From: Phycomyces nitens | Taxonomy: Eukaryota > Mucoromycota > Mucoromycetes > Mucorales > Phycomycetaceae | DNA length: 64,000 nucleotides | Reading direction: 5' to 3' | Assembly: GCA_022702545.1 (NCBI GenBank) | Contig: JAHRBC010000003.1 | Span: forward strand, 1,178,001 to 1,242,000 | In this document: one piece after another, positions 11,620-23,470 of the stretch | Numbering within the stretch: the first letter of the stretch is position 1 | How the letters are laid out: the number at the start of each line of letters is the position of its first letter | Translations under genes and position numbers: made by a program | Notes under the pieces: generated by a model | The model's input: the letters and a program-made list of their open reading frames with translations, nothing else | What the model was told of the DNA's origin: nothing | Databases searched by the model: none

Positions 11620-13639
11620 AATAATGAGTCAGTCGTCTCTCTAATGTCTCCTCTTCAAATAAGAACCATTTGCTTCTGTGTAAAAAAAAATATCTGCTAT
11701 TTCTTGTTTTAACAAGAAGTAGCCTGCACTTGTAGTAATGACCCTTGTAAATATACTATCAAACTTGCACAAAAAGAACTAGTTCCATCATGTATATCAG
11801 CAATACTTCCATTGTGACTCAAACTGATGATCAAAACTGAGCTTCTACAGGGTATGCCTAGGAAAACAAGAAGGAATTATACTAGACGTCTTTTTTGGAT
11901 ATATATAAAATATATAATATAATATGTATATATAAAAAAGCAGTGTTGCACAATATTAATCTTGGCTCCACTTTGTCTCCTAATGTGGCGGACGCTCTCG
12001 GACCCACACTTTATTTTCCGTTTTTTTCTGTTAATAAAATGACAGTTTATCTCTATCAAATGTCTTTCTCTCCAGGCCAAAATTCAATTTTTGAGAGGGA
12101 ATACGAAAATAAACAAAAGGCCAAATAGAGTCACTTTATTGATTTGTGAACAACAAACAACCTTGATATTGTCTCGATGGTGTCTTTCTATTCAATACAA
12201 AGTCTGGATGACCAACTGCTGGGTACTTTAATAAATAAATAAACATCTTGAAAGCCAAGGACAACCAGCGATTATTCATGGCTTATCACTCCAAGGTCAT
12301 TCATAGTGGGTCATCTTGATAATTCTTGCAAATGTTTCTGCGCAGCGTAAGCCCAAATATACGCATTAGAATTGAGATCTAGGCTTTATACAGACAAGAA
12401 AATTAAAGCTACTCACGAGGTGTTGTTGCTTATACCGTGTGGCGTAAACACCAGTATGGTATAAAGTGGCATCTTCTTTGGAATAAAATATACATGTTTG
12501 TATCTAGAGAGTTCTTTATACCGTGGGAGAAAGTGTTTGACAAAAAGAATCAACGTGGCTGGCTTGGCTAATGTCTTTCTTGATACCAACGACGTTATTC
12601 TTCACAGAAACAGCTCCGGATCATGACAGAATACTTGCCAAGCATACATGGTGTACAATGATATTATTGGCATATATTTTATCCTTTTTTTTCTTTTTCT
12701 TGTTCTTCCAACTACTCTGATACTTTTATCATTCTCAACTACAATAAGCTTTGACTCGTATCACCAATACAAGATTCCCACCATAGTCTACTTTCCTGTC
12801 CAGTTTGGCATGGCACAATGTCACGCAGTCTGTTTGTATCTTTTGACCAGAATAAGAGGAGACTGTGCCAGCTTGAGTTTGCTTTGTGGCCCTCAGAGCC
12901 CTTTTTAGGCGTATAAATGACTCGAAAGTATTCTTATATCTCTAAATGCTTTTATTTCATTACTCTTTGAAATGTCAATTAATGTCAATATCTAGTCATG
13001 AGTAACGTCATTTTTACATTGACCTTTGGTTCGTTTTCTTATTAATCCATTCAATCTTTGTATTTTAAGGCTTTGTATTCTCAGTATATCGAATAAATGG
13101 CATTCTTTTCTAGTTTTACTTTAGCAGGAGAGCTTGGTAGGTTTACAGAGAAAAGAAAAAAAGAAAAAGAAAAGGAAAAAGAAAAAGCCATGAGGTTTTG
13201 GCTCAGTCCGGTGATCTACTAGATTTGGCTGTACATCAATAGCAGAGATACATTTTGCTTGTGAATAATAAATCAGACACATTATTTTTATATACGACAT
13301 GCCTAGATAACTGTTTATATTGACCTCTGATAGGTCTAGCTAGTTTATTTTGTAGACCACTTTCTGATACTAAAATCATTCAGGTACAATAAAAATGACC
13401 TACATTATCAATTTTTTTTTTCATTTTATATAAACCTCGGAAAACACTATGAAAAGATATGTAGTATAAATAATATGAATTACTCTATAACCATCACTTT
13501 CCAAAATACTGGAATACACAAATGGCAGGTATAAAAAATATTGAACAATTTTACGTTTTGCTACAGGCTGTAAGCGAAAGCCATATATCTTTACATTGCT
13601 CTTATTTGTTAGGCATGCAAACATTTGATCTAGGAATAT
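11620..13639. other. AT-rich region with one weak gene candidate
   Basis: Mostly AT-rich without supported genes. The exception is a minus-strand candidate: open segments 12614-12522 (AVSVKNNVVGIKKDISQ), 12475-12417 and 12337-12301 are bounded by GT and AG signals and can be joined in frame. Two frames are open through the last two segments and no start is evident, so this is only a possibility. A purine-rich GAAAAA-type run lies at about 13150-13187. Confidence 0.3.
12301..12614 (-). CDS. Tentative exons of a small unknown gene
   Basis: Three open pieces (12614-12522, 12475-12417, 12337-12301) have splice-like ends: donor GTATAA at 12521, donor GTGAGT at 12416, acceptors AAG and GCAG. The first piece reads AVSVKNNVVGIKKDISQASH. 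The start exon is not found. No family is recognised. Short introns and two possible frames make a chance arrangement quite possible. Confidence 0.2.
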
Positions 13640-14450
13640 ATAGTGGGGTGGATTTTGGGATGGGATAATTTTTTATATTGCAAGTTTTTTTTTTCAGAAA
13701 AAAAAATACAGCACATACACCTATGGTTGTTTTCTTTTCTAAAACCTTTATTCTTAATTCAATCTTGACCATGTCTTTAGTGAACATTTCTGACATTATT
13801 ACCAAGTTAAAGAAGATCCAATTTAAAGCCAAATAAATAATTGTTGGTGGTTCTGATATAGTAGTAAAAGTGTTAGCCATTTGCAAAGATATAAAGTAGC
13901 ACGCCATAACGTATACAATACTTTACAAAAGCATGGAGAGACAAGAATTAAAGCTATACATAGACACAGGAAAGCCTCTATAATGTTTGGTGAACAAAAG
14001 TAGCGTATTTTGCGCAGAGATATAAAGCAAATTGGGTTGGTAGTTTTGACATGATAATCAATATAAGAACCAAAAATTTGACAAGATATAGTTGCAAGGA
14101 TAAAATGCTTAAAGTCATCAAGACCTCTTATATGAAGGTTTGTAAAACTATGTAAAGTATTTTTTTGATTGATTATTATCAAAGAAACAACCTAGCATTT
14201 GGTTAAAATGATATAGAAAGAAATCAACGCTAGAATAGGATACTTTGGAGGTGATAGTGGCGTGGTACAGTATTAGTATTGGTTCAATTAAGGATATATG
14301 GCCATACATTGAGAGATTAGCTATATACCCTAAAAAATAAAAAAAGGCGTTGCGCTCAAAACACTTGAATTGTTGCAGCAATATATACATATTTATACTT
14401 GCCATCCCTTTGCTCTTTATTATCATAAATTTTGGCATTGTCTATTAAAT
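13640..14450 (+). mobile_element. Decayed Tc1/mariner-type element, N-terminal half
   Basis: Translation in + frames gives broken pieces that parallel the N-terminal DNA-binding region seen in the elements at 25.3 and 41.3 kb: an HTH stretch around VLAICKDIK, then VNKSSVFCAEI, with many stops and frameshifts. The left end (GGGGTGGATTTTGGGATGGG, about 13644) resembles the inverted-repeat end of the 25.3-kb element. Its inner part is also close to the minus-strand fragment at 42.5-43.2 kb (both contain AAATCAACRCTAG followed by a TTTGGAGGT segment), so the two belong to one family. No catalytic half is found. Confidence 0.6.
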
Positions 14451-16660
14451 ACTTTGAATTGAAAATGTATGAGAATATAAGAGGATGTTGATGCAATTAA
14501 GAATACATTTAATTACCAGATACATTATATAAGTTGGTATCTGAGCAATGGTTTAGAGGATTAGTTAGGTGGGATGTATGTTTGATAAATATCGTTGAGA
14601 TTGTGAACAGTTGACTAGAACTAAGCAAGGTAAATGTTCTGTCAAGTATGGTAGATACATACTCAATAGTAAGCATCCATTGGTTGAGGTTACGTGCCTA
14701 GGCCTTGAGAATATAAATATTCTTGTATATTAGTAAATTGAATTGCTTGGAGCTTTCTAGTCAGAAATACGACATTTGATTATAACAAGCTTTTAATAAG
14801 TTTAGATAAAGTATTAAGTGTTTAAACGAGTAATAAATAAACTATCATAAGAGTTCTTTTGCAAGTTAAAAGGTCTGAATCTTAGTAATATGTATACCTT
14901 TTAATAATTTTTAAATATCACGACTACTACTACTACTATATAAAAATATTTTGTGTGCTTATTAGCAAATTATTTATACATCTCGTAGGGGGGTTTTTTT
15001 TTGCTTTGTGATGGAATGGTTAATATTTTTCAAATTAATATATGATATCTACACCTTTTCAAATATTTAAATCTATATATCTTTTCTTAATTGGATTCAG
15101 ATTTTATAAATGTGTTTTTCAATTTCTAGTATTTAATACTTTCTCAGCTATAAAGGTTTCCTCTTGGCTTATTCATTTGTCATTTATTGAAAATGGCTCT
15201 ATTTCAATACCTTCTAAGTATAAAGTTAATATATCCTTTGCGATATGCCATTTCAGTGAAAATAGATAAGCAAGACATTAATGCCATTCAAACAAGTGGC
15301 TTACAGATGTATATAATGATCGATATAAAGGAACATAAACCTGCATTTACTGCATTACCATAAAATTTGATATGGTACATACACACCTGCTATTAACACT
15401 CTGGTTTATCAAAATGGTTCAATATTCATCAAACCATTATAATGTTTTATTTATTAGACTCTTTAAACGCTATAATTGTGTTATTTGTATTAAAAATTGA
15501 TTTTTGATATCCCCAAACGAACTTTCAAGAACTTGATATTAGTTTGGAAACTTTTTTTTCTCATTTCTAACCTCCAATTAAAGACATGCAAAATATTAAT
15601 AGATATCCGACTGTACTTGTATGATTGGAAACAAACGTTTAATGGTTGAAAGATCATCTTAATATTGTTTATCAATGGAAATTCACCGAGGTATTGGTGG
15701 CTCAATGTATAGAGTTGACGCAAAAAGTTTATATAAAAGGCATGGCTATTATTCATGCGGTATAAATTAAGTTTCATAAAAAATATTTCATGATATTATA
15801 TCCGAGATGTTCAAGGGAGTATGGTCCTTTTAGCAGTTAGAATAATATATTGGGCTATAGTTTTGTAAATATGTACAGCTTACGGTAGACAAAGCTACTT
15901 TTTATTATTATTTATTCACTGTGTGTATCGAATTAAAAGACAACTCTGTATAGAATATTCCAACTTTTGCTTTTTATTGATATTATTAAAAGTATACCAA
16001 AGACTGTGAGCTTATATAGTATGCAATTATATTAAATGATTCCTTTTCATGTATCTAATTCCTTATTAAAACACAGTGTAGAATATTATTGATTATTAAT
16101 CCATGATTGGTATTTTAACAATTGACTATGAACAAGAAAATAGTGTATTTATTGCAGCATCTTGTTTGAATGCCATCATTATATGAACACTCCAGATCAA
16201 TGTATATGTAACCACTATGTTTCTCTTTACGGCACCACTATTTAAATTGTCTATTTGTACTTGACTCAAAGACTAGGTCAACTGATGGTATTTTATTTAT
16301 TCTAAAGAAATATAATAAACTTGTGAAATACCTTGTACAATTTTGAGAATACGATTAAAGGAATCTGACTAGTCTCTGCACTAAATGCAAGAAATTCTAC
16401 TCTGAAAATGTTATTCTGGCTACCAAGCTTAAATATATCTAATGGTCATCTCTCATCTCCATAACAAAACACATCTTGACATTAGCCACCAGAATCTCAT
16501 TTCAATTAATCTCGACTTGGGATACTACGTTCTACTGTTTATTGCAATCCAGTACAAACTCATTTTACTAGTTTGTGAATAGATGATCTATTACATTTTA
16601 ATTATTACCTGGTTTTGGTTTATGGCTGCCTGTGCAAACAATTTCAGACATTTGGAAAAG
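14451..16660. other. Gene-free AT-rich stretch
   Basis: No gene, RNA or mobile element can be supported. The longest frame (minus, 15490-15777, 95 codons) has AT-driven amino-acid composition (I, N, Y, F, K) and no domain. Possibly old transposon remains. The T-run at 14994-15003 follows a G-run and is unremarkable. Confidence 0.4.
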
Positions 16661-16662
16661 TG

Positions 16663-17087
16663 CACAGACCACCTTGGAGTAACGCAAGATTTAAAAAATC
16701 TCCATTCTTGAACTTGTACTCTCCAAGGCTACTGCTACACCGATCAAGACAAACTCTTTACTTCTTTACTTCTTTACATGTAAAACACCGTTTCCATGAC
16801 ACTTTTACCTGGTCCGTTAACAAAAGGCAGATATTCTCACACACCATAGCCTCTTATCATATGAATCTCAACTTCTGGCCAATAAGAATGCGTATTTTTT
16901 ATCATGCCTGCATCAACATGGTCGAAAGCAGTAAAAAGCAATGGTTATCATGTTTTTTCTCACACTGGCGTTGGGGTCTTATCGATCAGTTTGACACGAA
17001 GTCCAAAAAAATTCCTATAAGAACACGCCCTTTTAGCGTCCTTCTTTTTTCTCTCTTTGCACAGCTTATCATCGTCTTTATTTCCAA
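16663..17087 (+). promoter_or_regulatory. 5' flank shared by both paralogues
   Basis: This stretch is well conserved with 32693-33119 but contains frame-breaking indels between the copies (for example the CTTTACTTCTTTAC repeat number). The 158-codon frame here is therefore not coding. Conservation just upstream of two start codons points to promoter and leader. TATA-like CCTATAAGAA lies at about 17015, and both copies share CTTTGCACAGCTT just before the ATG. Confidence 0.5.
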
Positions 17088-19214
17088 ATGACTTATAACG
17101 CTTATTCTACCGCCTTGCAGACATTCCGTCTTGCCTCCAGCTTCCTTCTTGCGCTACCAGCTGTAGCTGCAGTTGCTTCTCCGTTTGCGCGTGTCTTTGA
17201 CACGATTCTCTCTGCTCTCTGTCGTCTGTCCTTGGATGACATGGGTTTGGCCTATTCTCCTGCGCTTTTCGATGATGACCAAGATTCGATCGAATGGATC
17301 TGTGGTGTCAAGGAGGAGAAGACCGCCGGCCCTGTGCCGGACTCTTTGGGTGCACCTTTGGTTGGAAAGCCCTCTGACACCTCGTTGGGCGAGTGTCTAA
17401 TGGGCCGACCGGGCCTTGAGCCTTTCGAGCGACTCTTTATTGAGTCAATCGATGCCGGAAGTGTTGGACTTCGCCTTCCGACCACCATGGAAGAAGTTCG
17501 GGAACAGTTTCCTGACGAATTCAACCGGGGCACGTTGAAGATGTTCACGGGTGCCAATAACAAGCGATCGGCGGGCACTCCAGTTCGTCGTGAAACTTTC
17601 TTGGGGGAGGAAACTCCATTCACCTTCTTTGCCAAGCTAGAGGGTGCAACACCTGTTCGAAACGATTGGCTCAGGAAGACATACCTGGCCGATGAGTCAG
17701 ACGAACTGTTTTCAGAGGTAACTTGGAAGCAAGGAACCTCTGTCGAATTTGTCCGCGAATCTTCCCAAGTGGTGCCCGACGCTGCCAAAGAAGACGAAAG
17801 ACACGATGTACCTAACGAGGTCGGCATCGTACGTACCGTATACCGCGACTATAGGTGCACTTCTGTTGAGGAGGATGAGTCTTATGACTCTGATTCTTCT
17901 GATGATGGGTCCTTTGTCCAGCGCCTTCCTTGTTCGCCGTTGGTCGCAAGCCTTCCATCTTCTGGATGGGAGGTGACCGAGGATGAGATTGCCGACCTGG
18001 TGTCTCGTCTAGAGTCATTGTCGATCGATGATGCAAGTGAGCATTCGGCCTCTGAGACTGGAAATGGCATGGATGACATCCTCTTTGTCGATGATGCAGC
18101 TCTGACCGACCATACGTCCATTATGGACTATAGTCCTGTGATGATTACGCAGAATCTTGACATGGCGGCATCCAATACTGTCCAACAGGCCGACGATGTT
18201 GGAGAAGAGGTGGCTTCGGGAGCTGCTCCTTTCTACGATGCTGGCAGAGTTGGAGAACCTTTTGTCTTTAGACAAGAGGTGATCCAAACCCCTATTCAGG
18301 AAATGGACGCAGATCCCCAGTACGACGGATTGGTTGGTAACCCTTTTGTCTTTGGACAAGAGGCGATCCAGGGCCTAGTACCCCAGAATGAGGTTCCAAC
18401 GGAGCCGATTGATGCCAGTCCTGATGTCAAGTTTCCAGGATCAAGAATGGATGTAAGCTTGGGTACAGAGCCAGTCCAAATTGATGGCCCCGAGATGATT
18501 GGTCCTGCTGACGCTGGTGCCTCCACTGCCGGTGTCAATGACGATGTTTCCAACAGTGCTGTTATGGCTGAAGCCACTGTTGAGACGGTCCCAGGTGTCG
18601 AAGGAGAGTTCGATGGCCGTCAAGAGACAGACGAAGCTTACTGGGACTCCTACTTCGATCCGATTAGTTGTCCTATCTTCGACAGCGATGAGTTCACTGT
18701 TCCTGTGACGAAGCGCTCCTCTTCTCCAGGTGAAAAGCTCAAAACGAACAAAGATGCAGTTTGTGTCCCGCAGCAAACTGCAAGCGATGTCAAGGGGAAA
18801 GGAAAGGAAATCCAAGGACAACGGTCCGAGGTTACCAAGTCTTCCCCCAGCCAAGGACAACCGGTCAAAGCTCCCTGTCCCATATTTGTCTTTGGCGCTG
18901 GTGATGCAAAGGGTTCGAAGGATACCTTGAACAAGCCTTCTACTCCTGCCTTTGTCTTTGGCACTGGCATGGTTCCGAAGTGTGAGTTTGGGTCGTACAA
19001 CGTCCCAAAGCTCCCAGGATTGTACGGTGTGCCCCCTAAACCGGACAAGACATCGAGGCCCGTTGTAGTTCCTGACGATGAGGCGCGGCTGGCTGAGTCT
19101 TCCGACGATGCCGAGGTTCCTACCGAGGTTGAGGCGTTCAAGAACAGCCAGGTTCCTCTACGGCGTTCATTGATGAGCTTCCTTCAGAATCCCGATTCTG
19201 AAGAGGCCTTCTGA
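17088..19214 (+). CDS. Unknown 708-aa acidic protein with FVFG motifs (paralogue A)
   Basis: I do not recognise a family. A single unbroken frame, clearly richer in G and C than its flanks, with a full-length paralogue at 33120-35147. Residues about 12-45 are hydrophobic (LASSFLLALPAVAAVASPFA), possibly a signal peptide or anchor. A conserved block follows (LFDDDQDSIEWICGV; LPTTMEEVREQ). The middle is acidic, with DSDSSDDGSF and the conserved SGWEVTEDEIADLVSRLESL. Two related units read GEPFVFRQEVIQ and GNPFVFGQEAIQ. Near the C-terminus are PIFVFGAGD and PAFVFGTGM, then FGSYNVPKLPGLYGVPP. FG-type motifs recall nucleoporin repeats but are too few to claim that. The two copies differ by both substitutions and length changes, yet neither is broken, so both seem to be maintained. 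Confidence 0.75.
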   Translation: MTYNAYSTALQTFRLASSFLLALPAVAAVASPFARVFDTILSALCRLSLDDMGLAYSPALFDDDQDSIEWICGVKEEKTAGPVPDSLGAPLVGKPSDTSLGECLMGRPGLEPFERLFIESIDAGSVGLRLPTTMEEVREQFPDEFNRGTLKMFTGANNKRSAGTPVRRETFLGEETPFTFFAKLEGATPVRNDWLRKTYLADESDELFSEVTWKQGTSVEFVRESSQVVPDAAKEDERHDVPNEVGIVRTVYRDYRCTSVEEDESYDSDSSDDGSFVQRLPCSPLVASLPSSGWEVTEDEIADLVSRLESLSIDDASEHSASETGNGMDDILFVDDAALTDHTSIMDYSPVMITQNLDMAASNTVQQADDVGEEVASGAAPFYDAGRVGEPFVFRQEVIQTPIQEMDADPQYDGLVGNPFVFGQEAIQGLVPQNEVPTEPIDASPDVKFPGSRMDVSLGTEPVQIDGPEMIGPADAGASTAGVNDDVSNSAVMAEATVETVPGVEGEFDGRQETDEAYWDSYFDPISCPIFDSDEFTVPVTKRSSSPGEKLKTNKDAVCVPQQTASDVKGKGKEIQGQRSEVTKSSPSQGQPVKAPCPIFVFGAGDAKGSKDTLNKPSTPAFVFGTGMVPKCEFGSYNVPKLPGLYGVPPKPDKTSRPVVVPDDEARLAESSDDAEVPTEVEAFKNSQVPLRRSLMSFLQNPDSEEAF

Positions 19215-21060
19215 TTGGACGTCAGAGGAACCCCCTTTACGTTCGGTCCCAATTGCTCGCAGATTCAAAGGTCTGGTTCATCTGTCTCTTTGAGATTGAC
19301 ACCATGTTCCGCCTGCTTGTTTGGGGCCGAGTCCTTATCCTGGATAATGACGATTCAAACTGGCCAGTCTATCTGTTTCAATGGAAATGGATACCGTGCC
19401 TACATGTTTGCATGTTTCTGAATCCTTGGCATAATTTGGATAGTAAAGGGAAGGTAGATGTGGAGTTGTCTACGTCGGTGTATTAGGAGGTGCTGGTTTG
19501 AGTTGTGGTCCCTCACGCTCGCCTATATGTGCCGTCTTGATATATCCGAAAGTTGTGGTAACGATGTTTGGATTCTCTCAAAGGTAAGGATTATTCTTTT
19601 TATATTTGATTCATTGTTGGCCATTGACTTTTTACTAACTATGGTTATTTATAGTTGCCCATGTTCGTAGGGTCTTTGACGAGTTTCACCCACCCATGGT
19701 CTTGGTCACGGCCTTGGGTTTACGATTCTATCATGGTGCGAACCACTCGATTTTCTGGTTTTCTGGCTTTCTGGTTAAGGCTCTCTGGTTAAGGCTCTCT
19801 GGTTAAGGCTCTCTGGTTAAGGCTCTCTGGGTCTCTGGTCTCTGGTCTCTGGTCTCTGGTCTCTGGTCTCTGGTCTCTGGTCTCTGTAGTCTATACTACT
19901 GGTTACGGGAGTTTGGTCTGTCAAGGTCCTCGGTTTTGTATACCCAAAGCATTGGCTGGGTCGGGTTCGGTTCAAGGAAGCACCAACATATGATAGAATC
20001 GAGGAGCATGGATGTCGGTCTATCTGACATCCACCGGTCGTACGTATCTGTACTGGATGGATCTGTTTTCCTGACTGGCTTTTGCGAGCCTTTGGTCGGG
20101 TCTGGTTTTTCTTGCGTGGACTTTTGTGAGTCTGTGGATTGACTCGTCTGAACTCAAGTTGGTTCAAAAATCCGGTCTGCGCATAGATCCAGCAGGTCCT
20201 GAAGGTGTCTGATGAATGGTCTGGCGTGCATCACGGGAGACAAAGACCTGTTCTCAGCAGATTGTATGGCCAAACAGCCGAAAGTGTTTAGCCAAATAGT
20301 TGTCTGGGTACAAGAAATGCACAACTGCATGCCTGGGCAACACACAGTCCTATGAGATGGCAAAAAAAATAACTTGGACTGTGATTAGGCAACACACAAG
20401 TAGGCTGTCCATGGAAGCAAGGAGGAACAAGTACATATTCGCAATTTGTACTGTTCAACGGTAGCAAAAGCACGAGTCATTGACTTTCAAGAGTGTTTTC
20501 CACACCTGCCGCTTGAATTCAAGCATACTCCTTGTGGGTATATTCAAGCTGATCCGGATTGTTGCGTCAAATTCGACGAACCGGATCAAAAAAGGTTACA
20601 CTTGCGATTGTCGTCAAGAGCAGATTGCATATGACAATTACAAAGGTACGCACACTACAAGACATTCCCTGACCAGGATAAGGTGTGTGTATACTTGTAT
20701 ATGTCAAGGAGAAGCAACGCTCAATTCTGTGGCCCTGAGAGTACATTGTATATGCCCGGGTTCAACCGTCAAGACACACCTGGGCAGACACTACAATTGT
20801 AAGCCAGTTTCCGGAACAAGCCTGTCTCTCGGGGCCGTAAAGTATTACAAGAATACTTTCAAGAATCCAGTCCACCAAGATTCTGGCAATGGAGATGGCA
20901 GCAGCAAGAATCAACCAAGCCATGCAAGCCTCTACACTACAGCGATTCAACACTACAAATCAACCGTAAAATGCAACGATCCAAACCAACGATCCAAATC
21001 AATGACCAAAATCAACGGTCCAAATCAATGATCCAAAGCAAATCCTCCAGCCAAAAACAA
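19215..21060 (+). other. 3' flank of paralogue A with a spliced-looking segment
   Basis: The first 450 bases are about 95% identical to the region after paralogue B. A 77-codon frame is open in both copies, but its differences are not biased to synonymous sites, so it is more likely untranslated RNA. A good intron lies at 19584-19654: donor GTAAGG, a perfect TACTAAC branch site at 19633-19639, and acceptor TATAG. The same intron is conserved in copy 2 at about 35517-35589. From about 19.7 to 21.0 kb the copies differ more and carry several indels. Confidence 0.5.
19771..19886 (+). repeat. Minisatellite specific to copy 1
   Basis: Four units of the 14-mer CTGGTTAAGGCTCT are followed by about eight units of the 7-mer GTCTCTG. 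The equivalent place in copy 2 (about 35690-35750) has no such array, only related CTGGTTTTCTGG sequence. The expansion, or its loss from copy 2, therefore postdates the duplication. Confidence 0.9.
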
Positions 21061-22133
21061 AAGCCAAAACGAAACATTCAGATCACGTAGAGTTGCCACT
21101 CCATTGCCAGTCTGTCCAGGTATGTCTTTGTCACTTTCCAAGATCTTCAAGCCAAAGTCGAATCGAAATCAGGCCGAGAATCCCAAGATCAGGCACAGAT
21201 CCAGTCCTGATACAACAGCAAGAAACAACAACCACAAGATCACAGAAATGGAAGTGACAAAAAGCAGCCCAGAGTCTCGCCATCTCGCTGGGCTGTGGCA
21301 AAGACATACCTGGACCTCGACAAGAATCTAAGCCAAGTACGAAGAATCCGATTCACCAAGAAATCCAATACGGGACATCAAGACGATCAGGGGTAAGACA
21401 ATTCATACAAACATCACTGACACTGGCAGGACTTTATAGGCTACCAGCAACCCACGAGGGAACTCTCAACAGAACAGTGTAAACCCAAGCAGCGATACGG
21501 CACCAGATGGTATTGTCCTCAAATCCATAAGATTGTGACAGCATCAAGGAGAGTCCTTAAGATAAGTATTTGTTCCATTATACTGTATTTTATGTCATTT
21601 TGGATACTAAATATATAAATGGTTTTTTAGTTTCCTTATCCCGGCCTATGTACTACAAGAGGACACCATCTGGAGGATGCCAGTGAGAGTGAAAAATGGT
21701 TCTTGCTAACGGCAGGCCGTTGAGTGCGCTAGTCGTACTTCTCTCGCCCAAAGACTTACAGTGCCTTTGTGCCTGTATAGGGCCTTGGGTCAACCAAGTC
21801 TGGTTATCCGTCTGCCGTTGATTGTCCAGCCCATTGTGGTGGACACATCGCTCGAGTGGCACATGGCTTCTGTTGGCGGTTCCCTTTTCCCTTTGTTGGT
21901 AGTCTTGCTGGTCCTGCTGGTAGAAGTGGTGGAAGTGGTGGATTGTATTGCCCCGTGTACCGTCTGTCCCGTTTACATCAAGAAAAAAAATCCGGCTGTC
22001 AAGTCCTATCATCCATGGCAACAAAACAAAGAATACAATCTGTTCATACCTCAGCCGGTGTATGAACAGGGATCAACAAGAGATCCCCGAAATGCAAGCC
22101 AATCTCAACCCATGATAAATATTCTCAGTCAAG

Positions 22134-22732
22134 GTAACGTAAAAACGCTGACTCTAACCAAGTGTGAATACTCACTGTCAAAATTATTACAGAAGACTGA
22201 AAGCAAGCAAGGGTATAGACCCACTCCAAATCCGATTCCAAAGGGTGGAATCCAACCCATGGACATAGTCCCACAGTCAAGGTAATATTAAACGATGGCT
22301 CTAACCAATAATGAATACTAATTTTCATTACGATTACAGAAGACTGATCAAGCAAGGAAAAAGACCTGCCGTCAAGAAGATTCCAAAAAGTGGAATCCAA
22401 ACCATGGACAGAGTCCCACAGTCAAGGTAAAGTTAAAACTATGGATCTGAAAAATCATGAATACTCACTGTCAAAATGATTACAGATGACTGGAATCAAG
22501 GAAGGGTATAGACCCACTGTCAAACCGGTTCCAAAAGGTGAAATCCAAACCATAGGCAGAGACCCACGGTCAAAGTAGCTTTAAACTGCTCGCTCTAGCA
22601 AAGCTTGAATACTTACCATCAATATTATTACAGAAGACCGATATAATGCAAGGGTATTAACCCACTGCCAAGCCGATTCCAAAGGGTGGAATCCAAATCA
22701 TAGACACAGACTCCTAGTCAAGGTAATATAAA
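22134..22732 (+). repeat. Tandem array of exon-intron-like units, copy 1
   Basis: Four successive units of about 145-158 bp, each made of an intron-like part of 58-59 nt and an exon-like part of 87-99 nt. Introns: 22134-22192, 22282-22339, 22427-22485, 22575-22633. Donors are CAAG/GTAA-type (the fourth is CAAA/GTAG here but CAAG/GTAG in copy 2) and acceptors are ATTACAG. Two introns carry CTCTAACCA, which suits a branch site. The first three exon units translate to related peptides (KQGYRPTP.., IPKGGIQ, MDIVPQS). The fourth has an in-frame stop. The array is nearly identical in copy 2. Whether it is translated is unclear. Confidence 0.7.
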
Positions 22733-22849
22733 AAGGCGAACTCTAATCAAGCATGGATACTCATTATCAATATTCTCTTAGTATGACAAATCCAGCCAAG
22801 GATTATGATCCCCAGTCAAGATATCTTTCAAGTCACCTCAGGCTAATTA

Positions 22850-23062
22850 AAGTCAAGCCAAATCAAGTCAAATCAAGTCAAAACAAATCAAACCAACCAA
22901 AAAAAAACCAAAAAAAAAAAACAAAGAAAAACAAAACAAAACAAGTCGAGTCAAGTCAAGTCAAGTCAAAGCAAATCAAAGCAAATCAAACCAAAAAGAA
23001 AAACAAAGAAAAACAAAGAAAAACAAAACAAGTCAAGTCAAGTCAAAAGAACCAAATCTCTG
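22850..23062 (+). repeat. A/C-rich simple sequence with GTCAA repeats
   Basis: Runs of CAAATCAAGT, CAAGTCAAGT and AAAACAAA with very few T on the + strand. The GTCAA pentamers are complementary to TTGAC pentamers at 24661-24680. The same structure occurs in copy 2 at 38635-38830, with small length differences. Confidence 0.85.
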
Positions 23063-23470
23063 CCTTACAAAAACCAAATCCCAATCTCCCAAAACCAAAT
23101 CTCAAATGTATACCTGCAAAAGTCCAATGCCAAGTTCAAGTCCAAGTCCAGTGCAAAGTTGAATGCAAAGTCCAGTGCTATGTCCGTTGCAAAGTCCAGT
23201 GTATGGCTCAAGGTGAAGTCCGAAGCAATGTTTGGTGTGGTCCGATGCGTGGTTTGGTGCAAAGTCCAAAGGCAAAGTTCGATGTCAAGTTGGATTTCCG
23301 AGTTCAAAGCCAAGTTCGATGCCGAGTTTGATGCCAGGTTGGATTTCCGAATTCGATTCCAAGTTTGCTTTCTGCGTTTGAAGACAAGATCAATGCCGTT
23401 CGCTACAAATCCAATTATGCGTTTAATTCAAAGAAGAATTGAAATGAAATTACAAACAATCAAAAAAAAA

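Noticed and set aside
16615..17091. 158-codon frame upstream of paralogue A
   Set aside because: The homologous DNA upstream of paralogue B is well conserved but carries frame-breaking indels, so it is promoter or leader rather than coding.
19253..19486. 77-codon frame after paralogue A, also open after paralogue B
   Set aside because: Five of about nine differences between the copies change the amino acid, which does not suggest protein constraint; treated as 3' untranslated sequence.
21653..22285. Overlapping frames on both strands (123 and 174 codons) present in both copies
   Set aside because: The two copies are so similar here that shared frames mean little; no domain is visible, and the plus frame runs through splice-like signals.
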